Positions 53,273 through 62,341 of a stretch of DNA of 64,000 nucleotides are shown here, piece after piece; within the stretch, counting starts at the first letter, position 1, and each line of letters begins with the position of its first letter. Position numbers and translations under genes: made by a program. The stretch spans positions 97,387-161,386 of the forward strand of contig NZ_SSXX01000009.1 in the NCBI RefSeq assembly GCF_009469615.1. The letters are read 5' to 3'. Below the pieces are notes generated by a model. That model saw only the letters and a program-made list of their open reading frames with translations, searched no databases and was not told where the DNA came from. The DNA is from Dechloromonas sp. H13 (GTDB lineage Bacteria > Pseudomonadota > Gammaproteobacteria > Burkholderiales > Rhodocyclaceae).

Positions 53273-54172
53273 ATGTCCATCCAATGGTTCCCCGGTCACA
53301 TGACCTCCGCCCGCAAGAAGGCGGCCGAAACGCTGGCCATGGCCGATGTCGTCGTCGAGGTGCTCGACGCCCGCCTGCCGCAGGCGAGCAGCAACCCGAT
53401 GATCCACGAGCTGCGCGCCTTCCGCCAGCGCCCCTGCCTCAAGCTGCTGAACAAGGCCGACCTGGCCGATCCGCTGGCGACCAAGGCCTGGCTCGACTAT
53501 TTCGCCCAGCAGCCGGGCGTCAAGGCGGTGGCGATCAGCTGCAAGAAGCCCGGCGACGTCGCGCGCGTGCCGGCGCTTGCCCAGCAACTGGCGCCGCATC
53601 GCAACGATGCCGTCAAGCCGCTGCGCCTGATGATCATGGGCATCCCCAATGTCGGCAAATCGACCTTGCTCAACGCGCTGGTCAAGAAGAAGGTGGCCGC
53701 CGTCGGCGACCAGCCGGCGGTGACCAAGAGCCAGCAGCGCATCGACATCAGTTCGCGGCTGACCCTCTACGATACCCCCGGCATGCTGTGGCCGAAGATC
53801 GCCCACCCGGTCGACGGCCTGATGCTCGCCGCCAGCCATGCGGTCGGCGTCAATGCCTATATCGACATCGAAGTCGCCACCTTCCTTGCGGCCTTCCTGC
53901 TCGACCATTACCCGGCCCTGCTTACTGCCCGTTACGGGTTTCCCACGCAAGGCAGCGATGCCGTTGCGGTCATCGAAGCGATTGCCAAAAAGCGCGGTTG
54001 CATCATAAAGGGCCGCGGCGGCGAACTCGACCTCGAAAAGGCTGCGGCTATCCTGCTGGTCGATTACCGCAGCGGCGCCCTCGGGCGCATCAGCCTCGAA
54101 ACCCCGACGCTGCGTGCGGCGCGGGCCAGTACGCTGGAGCAGCCGGTTGCGGTCGACGGTGAAAAAGACTGA
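53273..54172 (+). CDS. Ribosome biogenesis GTPase, YlqF/RbgA family
   Basis: A 299-residue circularly permuted GTPase: G4 (LLNKADL) comes before G1 (GIPNVGKST) and G3 (DTPGM). RbgA-type proteins help assemble the 50S subunit. The first residues SIQWFPGHM are diagnostic. The last codons contain a copy of the dispersed motif (54146-54166). Confidence 0.95.
   Translation: MSIQWFPGHMTSARKKAAETLAMADVVVEVLDARLPQASSNPMIHELRAFRQRPCLKLLNKADLADPLATKAWLDYFAQQPGVKAVAISCKKPGDVARVPALAQQLAPHRNDAVKPLRLMIMGIPNVGKSTLLNALVKKKVAAVGDQPAVTKSQQRIDISSRLTLYDTPGMLWPKIAHPVDGLMLAASHAVGVNAYIDIEVATFLAAFLLDHYPALLTARYGFPTQGSDAVAVIEAIAKKRGCIIKGRGGELDLEKAAAILLVDYRSGALGRISLETPTLRAARASTLEQPVAVDGEKD
54146..54166 (-). repeat. 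Copy of dispersed motif (inside the RbgA-type gene)
   Basis: On the plus strand GTTGCGGTCGAC-GGTG-AAAAA, encoding V-A-V-D-G-E-K at the end of the gene. Confidence 0.6.
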
Positions 54173-54269
54173 AAAACCGGATTTGCCCCTGCGCGGACGA
54201 TTGATTGGCGTGCCGTAATATCGAAACGTCAGCCATCATTGGCCTGCAATATCCTGAAGACCTGAGTTC

Positions 54270-56531
54270 ATGCAAGAAACCTCCTCCGGAAAAGACAAGG
54301 CGACCGCCACCGCAGCCTCGGCGCCGGATGCCCGGATGTTCCAGTGCGCCGATGCCCTGCCGAGCATTCTGGAAAACATGCTCAACGGCGTCGCCTATTG
54401 CCGGATGCTGTACGAGGATGGCGTGCCGCAGGACTTCATCTACCTCTACACCAATCCGGCCTTTCACGAACAGACGGGGCTCGGCCCGGTCTGCGGCAAG
54501 CGCGTCAGCGAGGTGATCCCCGGCATCCGCGCCGCCGACCCGCAGCTGTTCGAAATCTACGGCCGGGTCGCGGCAGGCGGCCAGCCGGAGAAATTCGAGA
54601 CCTTCCTCGAATCCCTGCAGGCCTGGTTCGCCGTCCAGGCCTACTCGCCGGGCCCGGACCACTTCGTCGCGGTCTTCGACGTGATTACCCGGCGCAAGCA
54701 GCTCGACAGCGAGCTGCACCTGCAGGCGCTGGTGCTCGACCAGATCCAGGAGCAGGTGACGGTCACCGACCTCGCCGGCACCGTGAAGTATGTCAATCGG
54801 GCGGAAACCGAGGCGCTCGCTTCGCCCGGGGAGAACCGTATCGGCCGCCATGTCTCGGTCTATGGCGACGGCCCGCAAGCCGATGCGACGCAGGACGAGA
54901 TCGTCGAGGCGACCCGCCGCTTCGGCGCCTGGCGCGGCAAGGTCGTCAATTACCGGGCGGACGGTTCGCCGATGCTGATCGACCTGCGCACCAGCCTGGT
55001 CCGCGACGAATCCGGCAAGCCGGTCGCCATGGTCGGCGTCAGCACCGACATCACCGAACAGCAGGTCGCCGAGGAGACCCTGCGGGCGAGCGAGGAGCGC
55101 TACCGCCGGCTACACGAAAGCCTGCTCGATGCCTTCGCCATGGTCGATATGGCGGGCTATATCCTGGAATCCAACCCGGCGTTCCAGGAAATGGTCGGCT
55201 ATTCCGCCGACGAGTTGCGCCACATGACCTTTTTCGAGATGACCCCCGCGCGGTGGCACGAGATGGAGGCGCGCATCGTCGCCGAGCAGATCATCGCCGA
55301 AGGCCATTCCGACGTGTACGCCAAGGAATACATCCGCAAGGACGGCACCGTGTTTCCCGTCGAATTGCGGGCCTTCCTCGTTCGCGACCGGGACGGGCGG
55401 CCGGAAGCGATGTGGGCCATCGTGCGCGACGTCACCGAGCGGAAAAAGACCGAAGAACGGATGCAACTGGCACAGCAGATTTTCGACAACGCCAGCGAGG
55501 CCATCTTCGTCAGCGATCTTCAGGGCAACCTGCTCGACGTCAACGCCGAGGCGTGCCGGCTCGCCAAATACACGCGCGAGGAGATGCTGCGCCTGCGCAA
55601 CGTGGATATCGTTGCCCAGGAGGAAACCCCGCGCATCGCGCCGGAACTGGCCCGCTGCGATGCCGGCGACGTCGTCGAGCAGCGCTGGCTGCTGCGCTGT
55701 TCCGACGGCTCGACGGTGCCGCTCGACCTGGTCGTCCAGCGCCTGCCGGGCGATCGCTACCTGGCGATCGGCCGCGACCTGACCGAGCGGGAGAAGGTGC
55801 TCCGGCAGCTGGCGCAGGCGCGCGACGAAGCGGAAAAGGCCAGCCGCGCCAAGTCGCGCTTCCTCGCCGCCGCCAGCCACGACCTGCGGCAACCGATCCT
55901 CGCCATCAACCTGTTCCAGGATGCCCTGGGCAAGACCGAACTGAGCCCGGAGCAACGGCGGATCGCCGAGTATCTTTCGCGGTCGGCGGAAAGCCTTTCG
56001 GGGATACTGAGCGAGTTGCTCGAGATTTCCCGATTCGACTCCGGCACCGTCCAGCCTGGCATTGGCCCGGTGCGGGCCGAGGATCTGTTCCGCAGCATCG
56101 ATACGGAATTTTCCCCGCTGGCCGGGATCAAGGGCCTGCGCTTCAAGTTCTTCTTCCCGCAGAAGGGGCTGGTGCTGCTCAGCGACCAGAAAATGCTCCT
56201 GAACCTGCTGCGCAACCTGATCGACAACGCCTTCAAGTACATCGAGGGCGGCGGCGTGCTCGTCGGCATCCGCAGCCGCGGCGACCGTGCCCTGATCCAG
56301 GTCTGGGACACCGGCATCGGCATCGCGCCGGAACACATCGAGGCGATCTTCGACGAATACTTCCAGGTCGGGAATCCCCAGCGCGACCGGGCCAAGGGGC
56401 TGGGCCTCGGGCTCGCCATCGTCCGGCGCCTGGCCAGGACTCTCGGCTGCCAGGTCGGCTGCCGCTCGCGCCCGGGCAAAGGCTCGGTGTTCGAGTTCCG
56501 CCTGCCGCTGGCGGGCGAAACAACTGATTAA
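54270..56531 (+). CDS. Soluble multi-PAS histidine kinase
   Basis: A 753-residue kinase without membrane helices. Four PAS-like domains in tandem (about 28-135, 145-265, 275-395, 400-510) are followed by the H-box with H537 (AASHDLRQP) and an ATPase domain (DNAFKYIEGGG, DTGIGIAPEH, GLGLGLAIV). It probably senses small molecules or redox state in the cytoplasm. No response regulator gene is adjacent, so its partner is elsewhere. Confidence 0.92.
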   Translation: MQETSSGKDKATATAASAPDARMFQCADALPSILENMLNGVAYCRMLYEDGVPQDFIYLYTNPAFHEQTGLGPVCGKRVSEVIPGIRAADPQLFEIYGRVAAGGQPEKFETFLESLQAWFAVQAYSPGPDHFVAVFDVITRRKQLDSELHLQALVLDQIQEQVTVTDLAGTVKYVNRAETEALASPGENRIGRHVSVYGDGPQADATQDEIVEATRRFGAWRGKVVNYRADGSPMLIDLRTSLVRDESGKPVAMVGVSTDITEQQVAEETLRASEERYRRLHESLLDAFAMVDMAGYILESNPAFQEMVGYSADELRHMTFFEMTPARWHEMEARIVAEQIIAEGHSDVYAKEYIRKDGTVFPVELRAFLVRDRDGRPEAMWAIVRDVTERKKTEERMQLAQQIFDNASEAIFVSDLQGNLLDVNAEACRLAKYTREEMLRLRNVDIVAQEETPRIAPELARCDAGDVVEQRWLLRCSDGSTVPLDLVVQRLPGDRYLAIGRDLTEREKVLRQLAQARDEAEKASRAKSRFLAAASHDLRQPILAINLFQDALGKTELSPEQRRIAEYLSRSAESLSGILSELLEISRFDSGTVQPGIGPVRAEDLFRSIDTEFSPLAGIKGLRFKFFFPQKGLVLLSDQKMLLNLLRNLIDNAFKYIEGGGVLVGIRSRGDRALIQVWDTGIGIAPEHIEAIFDEYFQVGNPQRDRAKGLGLGLAIVRRLARTLGCQVGCRSRPGKGSVFEFRLPLAGETTD

Positions 56532-56570
56532 TCCGCGCCGGGCCGGATGCCCCGGCCGTCGTGCCTGCCG

Positions 56571-57911
56571 CTAGCTGCGCGCCTTCCAGACGACGGTGGC
56601 CTGCAATCCGTGCAGGTCCCGGGCGGTCGCCAGTTCCAGCTCGGCGCCGTGCAGTTCGGCGATGCGGGCGACGATGGCCAGTCCCAGGCCGCTGCCCGGC
56701 TGGGTGCCCTGGTCGAGGCGATGGAAGCGGCGCAGCACCGAATTCCGTTCGCCGGCCGGAATGCCGGGGCCGCTGTCGCTCACGCTGAACCGGATTTGCT
56801 CCGCCGCGTGTTCGACGGCTACCCGCAGCTGCCCGCCGGGCGGGGTGTAGCGGATGGCGTTGTCGACCAGGTTGCGGACCAGCACCCGCAACCATTCGGC
56901 CTGGCCGTTCACCGTGCAGCCGGGCGTCGCATCGAGGGAGAAATCCAGGCTCTTTTCGAGGATCAGCGGGCCGAGATCGGCGCACACCGCCTCGGCAAGC
57001 ACGCCGAGGTCGACCGGCTGCGGGTCGGGCAGGCCCGATTCGGGGTCGAGGCGGGCCAGCTGCAGCATCTGGTCGACGAGGTGGGCGGCGCGGGTCAGGC
57101 CGCTCTGCAGTTGGCCGAGCGAACGTGCGCGTTCGCCGTCGTCGCGGGCGCGCAAGGCGACCTGTAGCTGGGCCTGCAGCGCCGCCAGCGGGGTGCGCAG
57201 TTCGTGGGCGGCGTCGGCGGTGAAGCGGCGTTCGCCTTCGAGCGCCGCCTCGACACGCAGGAACAGGCCGTTCAGGGCCTCGAGCATGGTGCGGATTTCT
57301 TCCGGCGCGCTGGCCGGCGCAACCGGCTGCAGCTGTTGCGGCGCCCGCCGGGCGATCTGGCCGGCGATGCCGTCGAGCGAGGCGAGGCCGTGCCGGGTCG
57401 CCAGCCAGACCCAGAGGCCGATCAGCGGCAGGCCGAAGAGGGCGGGGAAGAGCAGGCGCCAGGCGATGTGGCCGATCAGGTCGTCGCGGATGTGATGGTT
57501 CTCGCTGACCTGGACCTGCAGCGTGCCTTCGTCGTTCCACTGGCTGAAATGGCGCCAGTGGCCGTCCTCGCCGCGCGTTTCCGAAAATCCCCTGGTTGCG
57601 GTCAACGGCGTTTCCGGGGCGTTTTTCGAGCGCATCAGCAGCTTGCCGTCGGCGCGCCAGATCTGGAAGCGCAGGCGGCGCTGGTATTTGTGGGCGGCGT
57701 CACCGAGATCCTCGATGTCGTCGCCCTCGTCGTGCCCGGCCAGCGCCAGCAGGGTCTGCGCCGCCTGGGCGAGCTGGGCGTCGAACAGTTCGTCGACCTC
57801 GTGGTGGGCGTCGATGTAGCTCAGCACCATGGTCGCCAGCCAGGCGGCGGCGACGCCGCCGAGCAGCAGGCCGAGCAGGCGGCGGCGCAGGGAGAACCAG
57901 GCGGTGGTCAC
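56571..57911 (-). CDS. Sensor histidine kinase of the QseC/PmrB type
   Basis: A 446-residue inner-membrane kinase: helix at about 12-32, periplasmic sensor domain (33-150), helix at 155-172, HAMP, H-box H236 (ADAAHELRTP), ATPase domain (DNAIRYTPPGG, DSGPGIP, GSGLGLAIV). The 2CSK-N-like sensor and the order regulator-then-kinase match QseBC/PmrAB. Its ATG overlaps the response regulator stop (ATGA). Last gene in the SHP operon. Confidence 0.93.
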   Translation of the reverse strand: MTTAWFSLRRRLLGLLLGGVAAAWLATMVLSYIDAHHEVDELFDAQLAQAAQTLLALAGHDEGDDIEDLGDAAHKYQRRLRFQIWRADGKLLMRSKNAPETPLTATRGFSETRGEDGHWRHFSQWNDEGTLQVQVSENHHIRDDLIGHIAWRLLFPALFGLPLIGLWVWLATRHGLASLDGIAGQIARRAPQQLQPVAPASAPEEIRTMLEALNGLFLRVEAALEGERRFTADAAHELRTPLAALQAQLQVALRARDDGERARSLGQLQSGLTRAAHLVDQMLQLARLDPESGLPDPQPVDLGVLAEAVCADLGPLILEKSLDFSLDATPGCTVNGQAEWLRVLVRNLVDNAIRYTPPGGQLRVAVEHAAEQIRFSVSDSGPGIPAGERNSVLRRFHRLDQGTQPGSGLGLAIVARIAELHGAELELATARDLHGLQATVVWKARS

Positions 57912-58564
57912 TTGGGTATCGTGTAGCCGACGCCGCGCAGGGTGCGAATCAGATCGCTGCCCAGCTTCTTGCGCAGGTGGTGGATATGCACTTCGAGCGC
58001 GTTGCTGTCCGGCTCGTCGCGCCAGCCGTAGAGCGACTGTTCGAGCTGGGTGCGGGTCAGCACGCGGCCGGCGTTTTCGAGCAGCATCTGCAGCAGCGAG
58101 AACTCGCGGCTGGAGAGTTCGACCGCCTGGCCGGCCAGCGTGACGCTGTGGGCAGCGGGATCAAGGGCGAGCTCGCCGTGCGCCAGCAGCGGCGCGGCAC
58201 GGCCGGCGCTGCGCCGGGCCAGGGCGCGGATGCGGGCGGCCAGTTCGTCGAGGTCGATCGGCTTGACGAGGTAGTCGTCGGCGCCGGCGTCGAGGCCGGT
58301 CACCTTGTCGCCGGTGGCGTCGCGGGCGGTCAGGATGAGCACCGGCATGGTCTGGCCGCGGCTGCGCGCGCGCGTCAGGACATCCATGCCCGACAGCTGC
58401 GGCAGGCCGAGATCGAGGACGACCAGATCGAAGCTCTCGGCGTGCAGCGCGTGGTCGGCGGAATTGCCGTCCCTGACCCAGTCGACCGCGAAACCCGCCT
58501 GGCGCAGGCCGACGGTCAGGCCATCGCCGAGTTGGGGATCGTCTTCGACAAGCAGGATGCGCAT
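57908..58564 (-). CDS. OmpR-family response regulator of the QseB/PmrA type
   Basis: A 218-residue regulator: D8/D9, phospho-acceptor D51, a conserved Lys near 101, then a winged helix (about 125-217, NALEVHIHHLRKKLG). It fits the PmrA/QseB group, which binds CTTAAG-type repeats; such repeats lie upstream of this operon at 60102-60140. 13 bases separate it from the cytochrome b gene, so it should regulate its own operon. Confidence 0.93.
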   Translation of the reverse strand: MRILLVEDDPQLGDGLTVGLRQAGFAVDWVRDGNSADHALHAESFDLVVLDLGLPQLSGMDVLTRARSRGQTMPVLILTARDATGDKVTGLDAGADDYLVKPIDLDELAARIRALARRSAGRAAPLLAHGELALDPAAHSVTLAGQAVELSSREFSLLQMLLENAGRVLTRTQLEQSLYGWRDEPDSNALEVHIHHLRKKLGSDLIRTLRGVGYTIPK

Positions 58565-58577
58565 GGGCGGGATTCTA

Positions 58578-59183
58578 TCAGCTGGCGATCCACCAGCCGG
58601 CCAGCGCCACCCAGGCCAGCAGCGCGGCAGCGGCAAGCGGCCGGGCGGAACGGATGGCGGCGTCCGGCGAGCCCGCCTTGCGGCCGTTCACCATGGCGCG
58701 CACCAGGTTTTCGCCGTGCACCAGGCTGCCGGTGAAGACGCCGGCGAGATGCACGATGACGACGATCAGCATCGCGGTGGCGAGGCCTTCGTGCAATTCT
58801 TCCAGCCAATGGCCGCCGAGATCGGCGTACGTCGCCCAGCCGGCGAGCCCGGTCAGGAGGGCGAGGCCGAGCAGCAGCACGATGGCCCAACCGCCGGCCG
58901 GGTTGTGGCCGACCTGATGCGCCGGTTGCAGCCGCAGCAGGCCGAACAGGTAGGCGCGGACTGCCGCCGGCCCGCGCACGAAATCGGCGAAGCGGGCGTA
59001 GCGCGAGCCGATGAAGCCCCACGGCAGGCGGAAGGCGGCGACGGCGAGCACCGTCGCGCCGGCGCCAACATGCACCAGGCGGAAGCTCTCGCTGTCGCCG
59101 GTCAGCCAGGCCAGCCCGAAGCCGCCGACCATCAGCCAGTGGCCGAGGCGCACCGGCAGGTCCCAGACGAGTATCTTTTGCAT
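58578..59183 (-). CDS. Cytochrome b561-type membrane protein of the SHP operon
   Basis: A 201-residue protein with about four to five helices and conserved histidines (H15 in RLGHW, H38 in LVHVGAG, H in LHEGLA and VHLAG) fitting a diheme cytochrome b561. It would take electrons from quinol and pass them to the diheme cytochrome c in the periplasm. Three bases separate it from the dhc stop. Confidence 0.93.
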   Translation of the reverse strand: MQKILVWDLPVRLGHWLMVGGFGLAWLTGDSESFRLVHVGAGATVLAVAAFRLPWGFIGSRYARFADFVRGPAAVRAYLFGLLRLQPAHQVGHNPAGGWAIVLLLGLALLTGLAGWATYADLGGHWLEELHEGLATAMLIVVIVHLAGVFTGSLVHGENLVRAMVNGRKAGSPDAAIRSARPLAAAALLAWVALAGWWIAS

Positions 59184-59186
59184 GGC

Positions 59187-59648
59187 TTACCTCTTCAGTT
59201 CGCGGAGCGCGATGTCGTGTTCGCTGTAATTGCCGTCGGCCGCCCCGCGATGACAGGCCTCGCAGTTGGCCGGCGATCTGACGCGCGGGTCGCGCCAGAG
59301 CCCGGCCGGCACTTCGCGGTGCTTGCGGACGAAGCGGGCGGTCTGGCTGATGCGTGGCGGTTCGCCGGCGGACCCGAGCTTTTCGGCATTGCCGGCGCGG
59401 CGTTCGAGAAAGGCCGTGATTTCCTGCCTTTTTTGATCGTCGACCGCAGCATCCGAGCCGAAATGGTCGTCCAGGCCGGCCATGATGCGCCGCCAGTCGC
59501 CGGCGGCGAGCAGGGCGGGCGGATAGGCGAGGTGGCAGCTGCCGCACTCGGCCCGGTAGCTGGCCGGCGTGTCGGCCGGTAGCGGCAGGCGGTCGGCGTG
59601 GGCGGGAAGGGCGGCGGTGATTGCCAGGAGAATAACGAGGCGCTTCAT
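59187..59648 (-). CDS. Diheme cytochrome c (DHC type)
   Basis: A 153-residue periplasmic cytochrome with signal peptide (cut near residue 19) and two heme sites, C35-GS-C38-H39 and C129-EA-C132-H133. DHC and SHP genes sit together in several proteobacteria, with DHC reducing SHP. The sequence carries a copy of the dispersed motif at 59429-59450, in which the codons GAT CAA AAA AGG are not the preferred ones. Confidence 0.93.
   Translation of the reverse strand: MKRLVILLAITAALPAHADRLPLPADTPASYRAECGSCHLAYPPALLAAGDWRRIMAGLDDHFGSDAAVDDQKRQEITAFLERRAGNAEKLGSAGEPPRISQTARFVRKHREVPAGLWRDPRVRSPANCEACHRGAADGNYSEHDIALRELKR
59429..59450 (+). repeat. Copy of dispersed motif (inside the dhc gene)
   Basis: TTTTTT-GATC-GTCGACCGCAGC on the plus strand, reading Ala-Val-Asp-Asp-Gln-Lys in the minus-strand gene. 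Confidence 0.65.
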
Positions 59649-59649
59649 G

Positions 59650-60054
59650 TCAGCGCACCTCGTTCATGAAGGCGACGAAATCCGCCTTCTCGCCCGGCGT
59701 GCAGGCGCGGCCGACGACTTCCTTGCAGTTGCGGCCGAACCACTTCTCGACCCGGGCCGGGTCGGCGAAGCGTTCGGAATTGGCGGCGACGGCGAGCGGC
59801 CGGATGGCCTTGCCGGTGACGACGTGCTGGCCGCCGGCGAGCGGCTTTTCGGTGTGGCAGCTGGTGCATGCCGGCATCCGGTCGTTAACCGCGAAGCGCC
59901 GGCTGAAAAAAGCTTCGCCACGCGTGGCCGACGGCGTGAAGCCCGGCTCCCGGGCGGCCGCGTCGGTGGCATAGGCCTGGAGAATCTGCTGCGGGGTTTC
60001 GGCGTGGCTGGCAAGGCTGGCGAGCAGCAGGCAGAGGGCCGGGAAGGCTTTCAT
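59650..60054 (-). CDS. Sphaeroides-heme-protein-like monoheme cytochrome c (SHP/DUF1924)
   Basis: A 134-residue exported cytochrome: signal peptide ending SHA (residue 18), a single heme site C63-TS-C66-H67. N109 in WFGRNCKE is placed like the Asn sixth ligand of SHP, and C110/C118 could form the known disulfide. SHP binds oxygen or nitric oxide on its heme; the in vivo role is unsettled. First gene of the operon shp-dhc-cytb-regulator-kinase. Confidence 0.92.
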   Translation of the reverse strand: MKAFPALCLLLASLASHAETPQQILQAYATDAAAREPGFTPSATRGEAFFSRRFAVNDRMPACTSCHTEKPLAGGQHVVTGKAIRPLAVAANSERFADPARVEKWFGRNCKEVVGRACTPGEKADFVAFMNEVR

Positions 60055-60101
60055 CGCGCTTGTCCTGAGGTGATCATGTCCGTGCAGTGTAGGGAGCGCG
60101 C

Positions 60102-60140
60102 CTTAACGCCATCTTAGGGAAAGCTTAAGCGGCGCTTAAA
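60102..60140. promoter_or_regulatory. Four tandem CTTAAG-like repeats, 11-bp period (PmrA/QseB-type box)
   Basis: CTTAAC (60102), CTTAGG (60113), CTTAAG (60124) and CTTAAA (60135) begin exactly 11 bases apart. They lie 48-86 bases upstream of the shp ATG. PmrA/QseB-class regulators bind YTTAAK-N5-YTTAAK, so this is most likely the operator for the operon's own response regulator. It may also affect the divergent START-like gene at 60247. Confidence 0.8.
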
Positions 60141-60246
60141 GGCCGCCGGGCTGACCCGCCGCGAGCGATGCAGCCGGGAACGGGCGCGAACCATATTCGT
60201 TCGGCGTGTTCCAAACATCATAACTTCATGCCCGGAATGAATCCCG

Positions 60247-60840
60247 ATGTCGATGCGCATGGCCATCCTCGCCGTCCTTTCCTTCCTCTGCAGCGGTTTC
60301 GCGTTTGCCGCCGAGCCGGAAGTCGTCGTCGCCGTCAGCGAGGCGGGCGAGGCTTTCGTCGTCGAGGCGACGATCCGGGTGCCGGTGGCGCAGCGGGTCG
60401 CCTGGGAAGTGCTGGTCGATTTCGATCACATGACCGGCATCCTGAACAACCTGACGGCGAGCCGTGTCGCCGCCCGCCAGGGCAATGTCCTGGTGGTCCG
60501 GCAGGAAGGCGTCGCCCGCTTCGGCCTGTTCTCGTATGCCTTCAAGGTCGAGCGGGAAATCCGCCTGGAGCCGATGAAGCGCATCCTGACCCGCAACCTG
60601 ACGGGGTCGCTGAAGCGGATGGAGAGTGAGGTGCGCCTGGCGGAAGGCAAGGGGCCGGCGACTCAGATCGCCTATCGCGCCGAGTTCGTCTTCGATTCGG
60701 TGATCGCCGGGTTGTTCGGTGCCTCCTTCCTGCACCACGAGGTCGAGGAGCAGTTCCGCCTGATGGCCGCCGAGATGGTGCGGCGCGACAGCGAACTCAG
60801 CGCGGCGACGCTGCAGCAGACACTGCATTCCGGACCCTAG
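60247..60840 (+). CDS. Exported SRPBCC/START-like protein
   Basis: A 197-residue protein with signal peptide (ending AFA-AEP). The body has a START/polyketide-cyclase-like pattern (WEVLVDFDHMTGILNNL, VVRQEGVARFGLFS, RNLTGSLKRMES). It would bind a hydrophobic ligand in the periplasm. It is divergent from the SHP operon and could share its operator. The exact start among three close ATGs (60247, 60253, 60259) is uncertain. Confidence 0.85.
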   Translation: MSMRMAILAVLSFLCSGFAFAAEPEVVVAVSEAGEAFVVEATIRVPVAQRVAWEVLVDFDHMTGILNNLTASRVAARQGNVLVVRQEGVARFGLFSYAFKVEREIRLEPMKRILTRNLTGSLKRMESEVRLAEGKGPATQIAYRAEFVFDSVIAGLFGASFLHHEVEEQFRLMAAEMVRRDSELSAATLQQTLHSGP

Positions 60841-60971
60841 CCGCCGGCTGTTTTATGCCGGGCGGCGTCGCGAACTTGCCCATCGCCGCGCGGCCAAGGA
60901 TACTTCGGCCAGCCTGCCGGCCGCCGCCCGGCAGAAAACCATCGTTTCCGAACGGAACCAAGGAGTCTCCA

Positions 60972-61643
60972 TTGCCAGAAGAACTGTCCGCCATCGAAAT
61001 CGAAACCGCCGCCAACCCACGTTACGCGGTGATCTGGCTGCACGGGCTCGGCGCCGACGGCGCCGATTTCGTGCCGGTCGTGCCGGAACTGGGCCTGCCC
61101 GACGCGCCCGGAGTGCGTTTCATCTTTCCCCACGCGCCGTACATCCCCGTCACCTGCAACGGCGGTTACGTCATGCGCGCCTGGTACGACATCATTTCGC
61201 TGGAAAGCACCAGCCGCCGCATCGACGAGGCCGGCATCGTTCATTCGCGGGCGGCGATCCGCCGGCTGATCGCCCGCGAGAACCAACGCGGCATCCCCTG
61301 CGGGCGGATCTTCCTGGCCGGCTTTTCGCAGGGCGGGGCGGTCGCCTACACGACCGCGCTGACCCACCCGGAGCCGCTGGCCGGCATCGTCGCGCTGTCG
61401 ACCTACCTGCCGTCGGCCGAACTGGTCGGCCGCGAAGCCAGCGCGGCCAACCGGGCGATCCCGATCTTCGCCGCCCACGGCACCGTGGATGACGTCGTTT
61501 CCCCGGCCCTGGGCCGGCAGGCGCGCGATTACCTGGCGCAGCACGGCTATCGCCTCGACTGGCACGAATACCCGATGCCGCACGCCGTCTGCCTCGAGGA
61601 AATCCAGGCCATCGGCGCCTGGCTGGGCGCGCGCCTGGCATGA
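60972..61643 (+). CDS. Carboxylesterase/phospholipase family hydrolase, TTG start
   Basis: A 223-residue alpha/beta hydrolase of the carboxylesterase/lysophospholipase family: IWLHGLGADGADF, nucleophile S119 in AGFSQGG, Asp in HGTVDDVVSP and His in YPMPHAVC. The start is a TTG at 60972, with AAGGAG about six bases before it; there is no nearby ATG that keeps the normal N-terminus. It overlaps the RNase D-like gene (ATGA). Confidence 0.93.
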   Translation: MPEELSAIEIETAANPRYAVIWLHGLGADGADFVPVVPELGLPDAPGVRFIFPHAPYIPVTCNGGYVMRAWYDIISLESTSRRIDEAGIVHSRAAIRRLIARENQRGIPCGRIFLAGFSQGGAVAYTTALTHPEPLAGIVALSTYLPSAELVGREASAANRAIPIFAAHGTVDDVVSPALGRQARDYLAQHGYRLDWHEYPMPHAVCLEEIQAIGAWLGARLA

Positions 61644-62245
61644 GCGATGTGGTGCTCACCCGCGGCGCGCTGGCCGAAGGCGATCTGCCGCTCTACGAAG
61701 GCATTCCGCTGGCGCGGATCACGCTGGTCGACTCCGGGGAGCAGGCCGCCGCCGCCTATGCCGCCCTGCTGGCCAGCGACGCCATCGGCTTCGACACCGA
61801 ATCCAAACCGACCTTCCGCAAGGGCGAGGTGTCGACCGGTCCGCATCTGGTCCAGCTCGCCACCGACGCCCACGCCTACCTTTTCCCGGTCGCCTGCCTG
61901 CCCGGCGCGCAGGCCCTCAAGGCGATCCTCGAATCGCCCGCCGTGCTCAAGGTCGGCTTCGGCCTCGGCAACGACCGCAGCGCACTGAAATCGCGGCTCG
62001 GTATAACGCTGGAAAACGTCCTCGACCTCGGCGAAACCCTGCGCGGCCCCGGCCACCGTGGCACCGTCGGCGCCAAGGTGGCGGTCGCGCATTTCTTCGG
62101 CCAGAAACTCCAAAAATCGAAAAAGACCGGCACCAGCAACTGGGCCAGCCTGCACCTGACCGAGCGCCAGCTCCTCTACGCCGCCAACGACGCGCATGTG
62201 GCGCTGCGGCTTTATCGGGCGTGGTTGCGGAGTGGGGTGGCGTAG
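61640..62245 (+). CDS. DEDD-family 3'-5' exonuclease (RNase D-like)
   Basis: A 201-residue nuclease domain: D52/E54 in IGFDTESK (ExoI), LGNDRSAL (ExoII) and YAANDAHVALRLY (ExoIII with Tyr and Asp) identify the DEDDy type. It lacks the HRDC domains of full RNase D, so it resembles the short 3'-5' exonuclease family. It ends 16 bases before the IS left end; no disruption is seen. Confidence 0.93.
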   Translation: MSDVVLTRGALAEGDLPLYEGIPLARITLVDSGEQAAAAYAALLASDAIGFDTESKPTFRKGEVSTGPHLVQLATDAHAYLFPVACLPGAQALKAILESPAVLKVGFGLGNDRSALKSRLGITLENVLDLGETLRGPGHRGTVGAKVAVAHFFGQKLQKSKKTGTSNWASLHLTERQLLYAANDAHVALRLYRAWLRSGVA

Positions 62246-62261
62246 GCTTTGGGCTGATGTC

Positions 62262-62281
62262 GGCCCAGACTGTGTAAAAAC
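62262..62281 (+). repeat. IS left terminal inverted repeat
   Basis: GGCCCAGACTGTGTAAAAAC, identical over 20 bases to the reverse complement of the right end. Confidence 0.95.
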
Positions 62282-62341
62282 AGTGAACGAAATTAGCCAG
62301 TCGTGATCTATGCAATAGGCATTGGCGACAAGGCAGTCAAG

